A stretch of 64,000 bases of DNA from Chloroflexota bacterium (GTDB lineage: Bacteria; Chloroflexota; Dehalococcoidia; JACPQK01), in NCBI GenBank assembly GCA_016190505.1, contig JACPQM010000071.1, positions 1-64,000 on the forward strand, given 5' to 3'. Both the position numbers and the translations under genes were made by a program. The notes under the pieces were generated by a model, which saw nothing but the letters and a program-made list of their open reading frames with translations, made no database searches and was not told the origin of the DNA. Below, one piece after another: positions 61,537 to 64,000 of this stretch (position 1 is its first letter; each line of letters begins with the position of its first letter).

Positions 61537-61614
61537 GTTACGCTTCCAATGCCTACTGGGGTGGCCGGTTTTAACCCGTCCACGAGTGGCCTATTTTGCC
61601 TGTCCCGTGACATG

Positions 61615-61643
61615 ATGACAAAAGGCACACATCGGTCTAGAAT
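61615..61643 (+). promoter_or_regulatory. Candidate leaderless promoter of the 61650 toxin
   Basis: ATGACA (61615-61620), 17-nt spacer, TAGAAT (61638-61643), 6 nt before the GTG start at 61650. The -35 box is part of the IS target duplication. Confidence 0.4.
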
Positions 61644-61649
61644 GTAAAT

Positions 61650-61943
61650 GTGAAGCCGTTCCGGTGGAGCGCGGAGAAGAACGAACGCTTGAAGTCGGAG
61701 CGCGCTATCTCCTTCGAGGAGATCGTTCTTGCTATCGAGGAGGGTGGGCTAATGGATATCCTCGTCCATCCGAACCAGAGGCGATATCGGGGGCAGGTGG
61801 TGCTGGTCGTGACCTATAAGGATTACGCCTTTCTTGTCCCATCGGTCGAAGAAGACACGCACTATTTCTTGAAGACAATCATTCCAAGCCGGAAGGCCAC
61901 GCGAGACTATCTTGGAAGGGAAGGCACAGATGGAAAAGCTTGA
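61650..61943 (+). CDS. BrnT/DUF4258-like toxin
   Basis: 97 aa, GTG start. FRWSAEKNERLKSERAISFE, VHPNQRRYRGQVVLVV, YAFLVPSVEEDTHYFLKTI and IPSRKAT are the usual elements of this small RNase-type toxin group. Here the toxin gene precedes the antitoxin, as is normal for BrnT/BrnA. Both look intact. Confidence 0.75.
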   Translation: MKPFRWSAEKNERLKSERAISFEEIVLAIEEGGLMDILVHPNQRRYRGQVVLVVTYKDYAFLVPSVEEDTHYFLKTIIPSRKATRDYLGREGTDGKA

Positions 61944-62253
61944 TCGTTACGAACAAGGAATACTCAGCGCCTACGATAAGGGCGAGTTGGTTTCCGCGCG
62001 CCCGACGAAGGGGTATTTGGACGCACTCCGTGAGGCAGCGCGCGGCACCTTCGCCAAGGACCGGCGGGTGAACATCCGTCTTTCCAGTGCTGACCTCATG
62101 GACATTCAGGCGCGAGCTCACGAAGAAGGGGTGCCCTATCAGACATTGATCGCGAGCGTTCTGCATAAGTACGTGTCAGGACGATTGCGTGAAACACGGT
62201 CACGTCTAACCACGCGCTCGACCGACCGCGCCGAAAGCCGTCGTGCCCGTTAG
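61930..62253 (+). CDS. CopG-type antitoxin of the 61650 toxin
   Basis: 107 aa from ATG at 61930, overlapping the toxin by 14 nt. A helical N-terminus (EKLDRYEQGILSAYDKGEL) and the RHH part RRVNIRLSSADLMDIQARAH...VPYQTLIASVLHKYV. Expected to bind the toxin and repress the operon. Confidence 0.8.
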   Translation: MEKLDRYEQGILSAYDKGELVSARPTKGYLDALREAARGTFAKDRRVNIRLSSADLMDIQARAHEEGVPYQTLIASVLHKYVSGRLRETRSRLTTRSTDRAESRRAR

Positions 62254-62260
62254 CTCAAGC

Positions 62261-62320
62261 GTTAGACCGCCACTGTCACGGCTGCGGCCACAGCAATGTC
62301 GGAGAGAGTAGCACAATGCA
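62261..62320. repeat. Partial third copy of the duplicated block
   Basis: Matches the core of the blocks at 58418 and 59105 (ACCGCCACTGTCACGGC, then GTCGGAGAGAGTAGCACAATG). It precedes another antitoxin gene. Confidence 0.7.
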
Positions 62321-62351
62321 GCGGTTGGAGGGGACCCGTGGCAGAAGCTGC

Positions 62352-62367
62352 GCGCATCATGATGCGC
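62352..62367. promoter_or_regulatory. Perfect 16-bp palindrome upstream of an antitoxin
   Basis: GCGCATCATGATGCGC, 47 nt upstream of the RHH antitoxin start. Possible operator for autorepression. Confidence 0.4.
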
Positions 62368-62413
62368 CCGCACCTTCGCATCACTACGGCTATTTGTCAG
62401 AATAGCGAGCGAC

Positions 62414-62632
62414 ATGAGGACGACAATTTCGATAGATGATGCCCTTCTGGCTGCCGCCAAGAGCCTGGCGCGGTCCGTCTCCGTGGGCACGGTGATTTCT
62501 GAGCTTGTCCGTAAGGGATTGGAGCCCCCGGAGCGGAGCCTGAGGCAGAGCGGTTTCCCTGTTTTCTGCGTCCCTTCGACCGCACACCAGATCACTCTCG
62601 ATGATGTAAAGAGGCTAGAGGACGAGGAGTGA
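62414..62632 (+). CDS. RHH antitoxin (VapB type), toxin lost
   Basis: 72 aa. RTTISIDDALLAAAKSLARS...VGTVISELVRKGL is a ribbon-helix-helix and FPVFCVPSTAHQITLDDVKR the toxin-binding tail. The helix-1 region looks shortened by a few residues. The overlapping downstream frame should encode a PIN toxin but ends after 16 residues. Confidence 0.8.
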   Translation: MRTTISIDDALLAAAKSLARSVSVGTVISELVRKGLEPPERSLRQSGFPVFCVPSTAHQITLDDVKRLEDEE

Positions 62633-62679
62633 GCGTCGCCCGGCGGAACGCACTAGAGATCATCGGCACCGCTCCGTAA
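62629..62679 (+). pseudogene. 16-residue remnant of the toxin of 62414
   Basis: GTG overlaps the antitoxin TGA (GTGA), as in the paralogous locus at 57838. It reads VSVARRNALEIIG and stops. From 62680 to 62829 nothing coding is visible. Confidence 0.45.
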
Positions 62680-62829
62680 GGCGCCAACGAGGTTTTCTAC
62701 CGCGAATTTGGGGAACGTGCCCGCATTGACACGGCCACCGGGATGCGCTTTAATCCCATGTGTTGCCAGCTACCTCGAAACTGAGACCTGTGCCCTGGCA
62801 AATCCAGGGATGGAGTTACCTGTAGCCAC

Positions 62830-64000
62830 ATGGCCCTGACCAGCGTCGCCCAAGACCCCCTGAGCGTAGGGGCGCAGCACGCTGCGCCCCTACCGCTGGC
62901 CCCCTACCGGGTGCTGGACCTGAGTCCCGACCCGTCGGGATTCGGGGGCAAGCTGCTGGGCGACCTCGGCGCCGATGTTATTCTCGTCGAGCCCCCCGGA
63001 GGGCATCCCTACCGCTGCGCGGCGCCTTTCTACCACGATGAGCCTCACCCCGAGCGCTCCCTGGCCTTCTGGGCCGTGAATACATCCAAGCGCTCGATCA
63101 CGCTGGACATCACCCAGCCCGACGGGCAGGACATCCTCAAGGCGCTGGCTACCCGCGCCGACTTCCTTATTGAGCCATTCCCAACAGGACACCTGGACAG
63201 CTTGGGCCTGGACTACGCCGGCCTGTCGCGGCTGAACCCCGGCCTGGTCATGGCCTCCATCACGCCTTTCGGCCAAACTGGACCTTATGCGCACTATCAG
63301 GGGACCGACCTCATCGCCCAGGCCCTGGGCGGGCTGATGTTCGTGTGTGGGCAAGGCGAGCGCCCGCCGGTGCGCATCACTTTACCGCAGGCATCGTTCC
63401 AGGCAGGACTACAGACGGCGGTAGCCTGCCTCATCGCCCATCACTACCGGGAGGCCACTGGCCGGGGGCAGCACATTGACGTGTCCATGCAAGAGGCCAT
63501 CGCCGGGGGCATGGGCCTCAACGGGGTGCACCAGGCGTGGGACCTGAACCGGACTATCGTGCAGCGGCTGGGCATACCTTACCAGCAGAACCCACCCCTG
63601 GGCGTGCAGCCCCGCACCTCCTGGGTACGGCCCTGCAAGGATGGCTACATGTCCGTCTCGGCCATCCGCACCGAGGTGGCGCCTGTCCTCCGTTGGCTCA
63701 AGGACGCTGGGATAGCGCCTGAGCTCTCCGAGAGGGAATGGTCAGCGCCCGAGATCTCTCAGTTACCAAAAGCTGAGCGGGATATCGTAGAAGCGGCCAT
63801 CACCCGGCTGCTCCTGGCCTACACCAAGGCGGAGCTGTACTCGGAGGCCGTCAAGCGGCGCATCGCCTGGCACATCGTGAGCACGCCCCAGGACCTTCTG
63901 GAAAGCGACCAGCTTCGGGCAAGGGGCTACTTCGTGGCCGTGGAGCACCCCGAGCTTGGGGAGTCCATCGTTTATCCCGGGACGCCAATCCTCTACGGCG
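62830..64000 (+). CDS. CaiB/BaiF-family CoA transferase (3' end outside window)
   Basis: At least 390 codons, open to the right edge. Type III CoA transferase: GGKLLGDLGADVILVEPPGG, WAVNTSKRSITLDI, LIEPFPTGHLDSLGLDY, SITPFGQTGPYAHYQGTDLI and GRGQHIDVSMQEA. It moves CoA between acids and may also act in racemase-like steps. The N-terminus is unusual: a family A palindrome (62866-62893) and a family B palindrome (62924-62941) are both within the reading frame, encoding SVGAQHAAPL and SPDPSGF. The start at 62830 is uncertain; a start after the first palindrome is possible. Confidence 0.8.
   Translation, partial: MALTSVAQDPLSVGAQHAAPLPLAPYRVLDLSPDPSGFGGKLLGDLGADVILVEPPGGHPYRCAAPFYHDEPHPERSLAFWAVNTSKRSITLDITQPDGQDILKALATRADFLIEPFPTGHLDSLGLDYAGLSRLNPGLVMASITPFGQTGPYAHYQGTDLIAQALGGLMFVCGQGERPPVRITLPQASFQAGLQTAVACLIAHHYREATGRGQHIDVSMQEAIAGGMGLNGVHQAWDLNRTIVQRLGIPYQQNPPLGVQPRTSWVRPCKDGYMSVSAIRTEVAPVLRWLKDAGIAPELSEREWSAPEISQLPKAERDIVEAAITRLLLAYTKAELYSEAVKRRIAWHIVSTPQDLLESDQLRARGYFVAVEHPELGESIVYPGTPILYG
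62866..62941. repeat. Family A and family B palindromes inside a coding sequence
   Basis: GTAGGGGCGCAGC...GCTGCGCCCCTAC (62866-62893) and GTCCCGACCCGTCGGGAT (62924-62941) lie near the 5' end of the CoA transferase gene. Confidence 0.75.

Larger units (their letters stand above)
59183..61612 (+). mobile_element. IS21-family insertion sequence, 2430 bp
   Basis: Ends 5'-TG...CA-3' with long imperfect terminal repeats: left GGACAGGTAAAACCGGCCA and GGACGGGTCAAAACC, right complement GGACAGGCAAAATAGGCCA and GGACGGGTTAAAACC. An 8-bp target duplication TGATGACA lies at 59175-59182 and 61613-61620. Contains istA (frameshifted) and istB. Confidence 0.93.

Noticed and set aside
1-64000. tRNA or rRNA genes
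   Set aside because: None recognised by eye in the intergenic stretches; a covariance-model scan was not possible.

Overview
The window reads as a high-GC chromosomal segment of a Chloroflexota-like bacterium. This is an inference from gene content: an alternative complex III (Act) operon, an 11-gene complex I operon, class V aminotransferase plus long-form SerA, many cupredoxins and c-type cytochromes with Pro/Thr linkers, and many GTG/TTG starts. No rRNA or tRNA was seen, so the lineage cannot be fixed from the window alone. Layout: 0-13.3 kb carries acyl-CoA and amino-acid metabolism on the + strand (enoyl-CoA hydratase, thiolase, serC-like/serA, ilvE), a VapB45/VapC45-like pair, a large membrane cupredoxin, a PAP2 protein, a glutaredoxin with an in-frame TGA exactly where the first Cys of CxxC belongs, and an orphan molybdopterin oxidoreductase. 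13.3-19.5 kb is an accessory strip of toxin-antitoxin (TA) loci, gene fragments and palindromic repeats. 19.5-21.8 kb holds MmgE/PrpD and a ComA-like synthase. 21.9-29.7 kb (- strand) is the alternative complex III operon. 30.0-32.5 kb (- strand) is a NarX/NarL-type two-component pair and a degenerate receiver. 32.6-37.3 kb (- strand) is a second quinol-type electron-transfer module (Tat FeS protein, NrfD, Ig-like membrane protein, dihaem cytochrome c, cupredoxin). 38.5-42.7 kb is accessory again (PLD nuclease-like gene, three TA loci, two broken copies of the nuoN 3' end). 42.9-52.5 kb (- strand) is nuoABCDHIJKLMN with no nuoEFG. 53.2-57.5 kb is a mobile/defence strip: a REP-associated tyrosine transposase (RAYT), a BglII/BstYI-like restriction-modification pair and a DUF4062 protein. 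57.6-62.7 kb is a nest of TA genes and remnants with an IS21 element that has an 8-bp target duplication. 62.8 kb to the right edge is a CaiB-type CoA transferase that runs off the window. How it fits together: complex I feeds the quinone pool, and ACIII and probably the second module oxidise quinol and pass electrons to haem c or copper proteins, beside a redox-type sensor kinase. The acyl-CoA genes at both ends fit fatty or organic-acid oxidation. Most notable observations: (1) a strong candidate selenoprotein glutaredoxin (UxxC) with a bacterial-SECIS-like hairpin 16 nt after the TGA; (2) about 14 TA loci of which only four look intact, while most of the rest keep the antitoxin and have a truncated, internally deleted or missing toxin; (3) several dispersed palindrome families, two of which also fall inside coding sequences, plus a RAYT next to a matching palindrome and a truncated second RAYT copy; (4) the ActB subunit split into two genes with a repeat in the gap; (5) a roughly 210-bp upstream block found at three TA genes.
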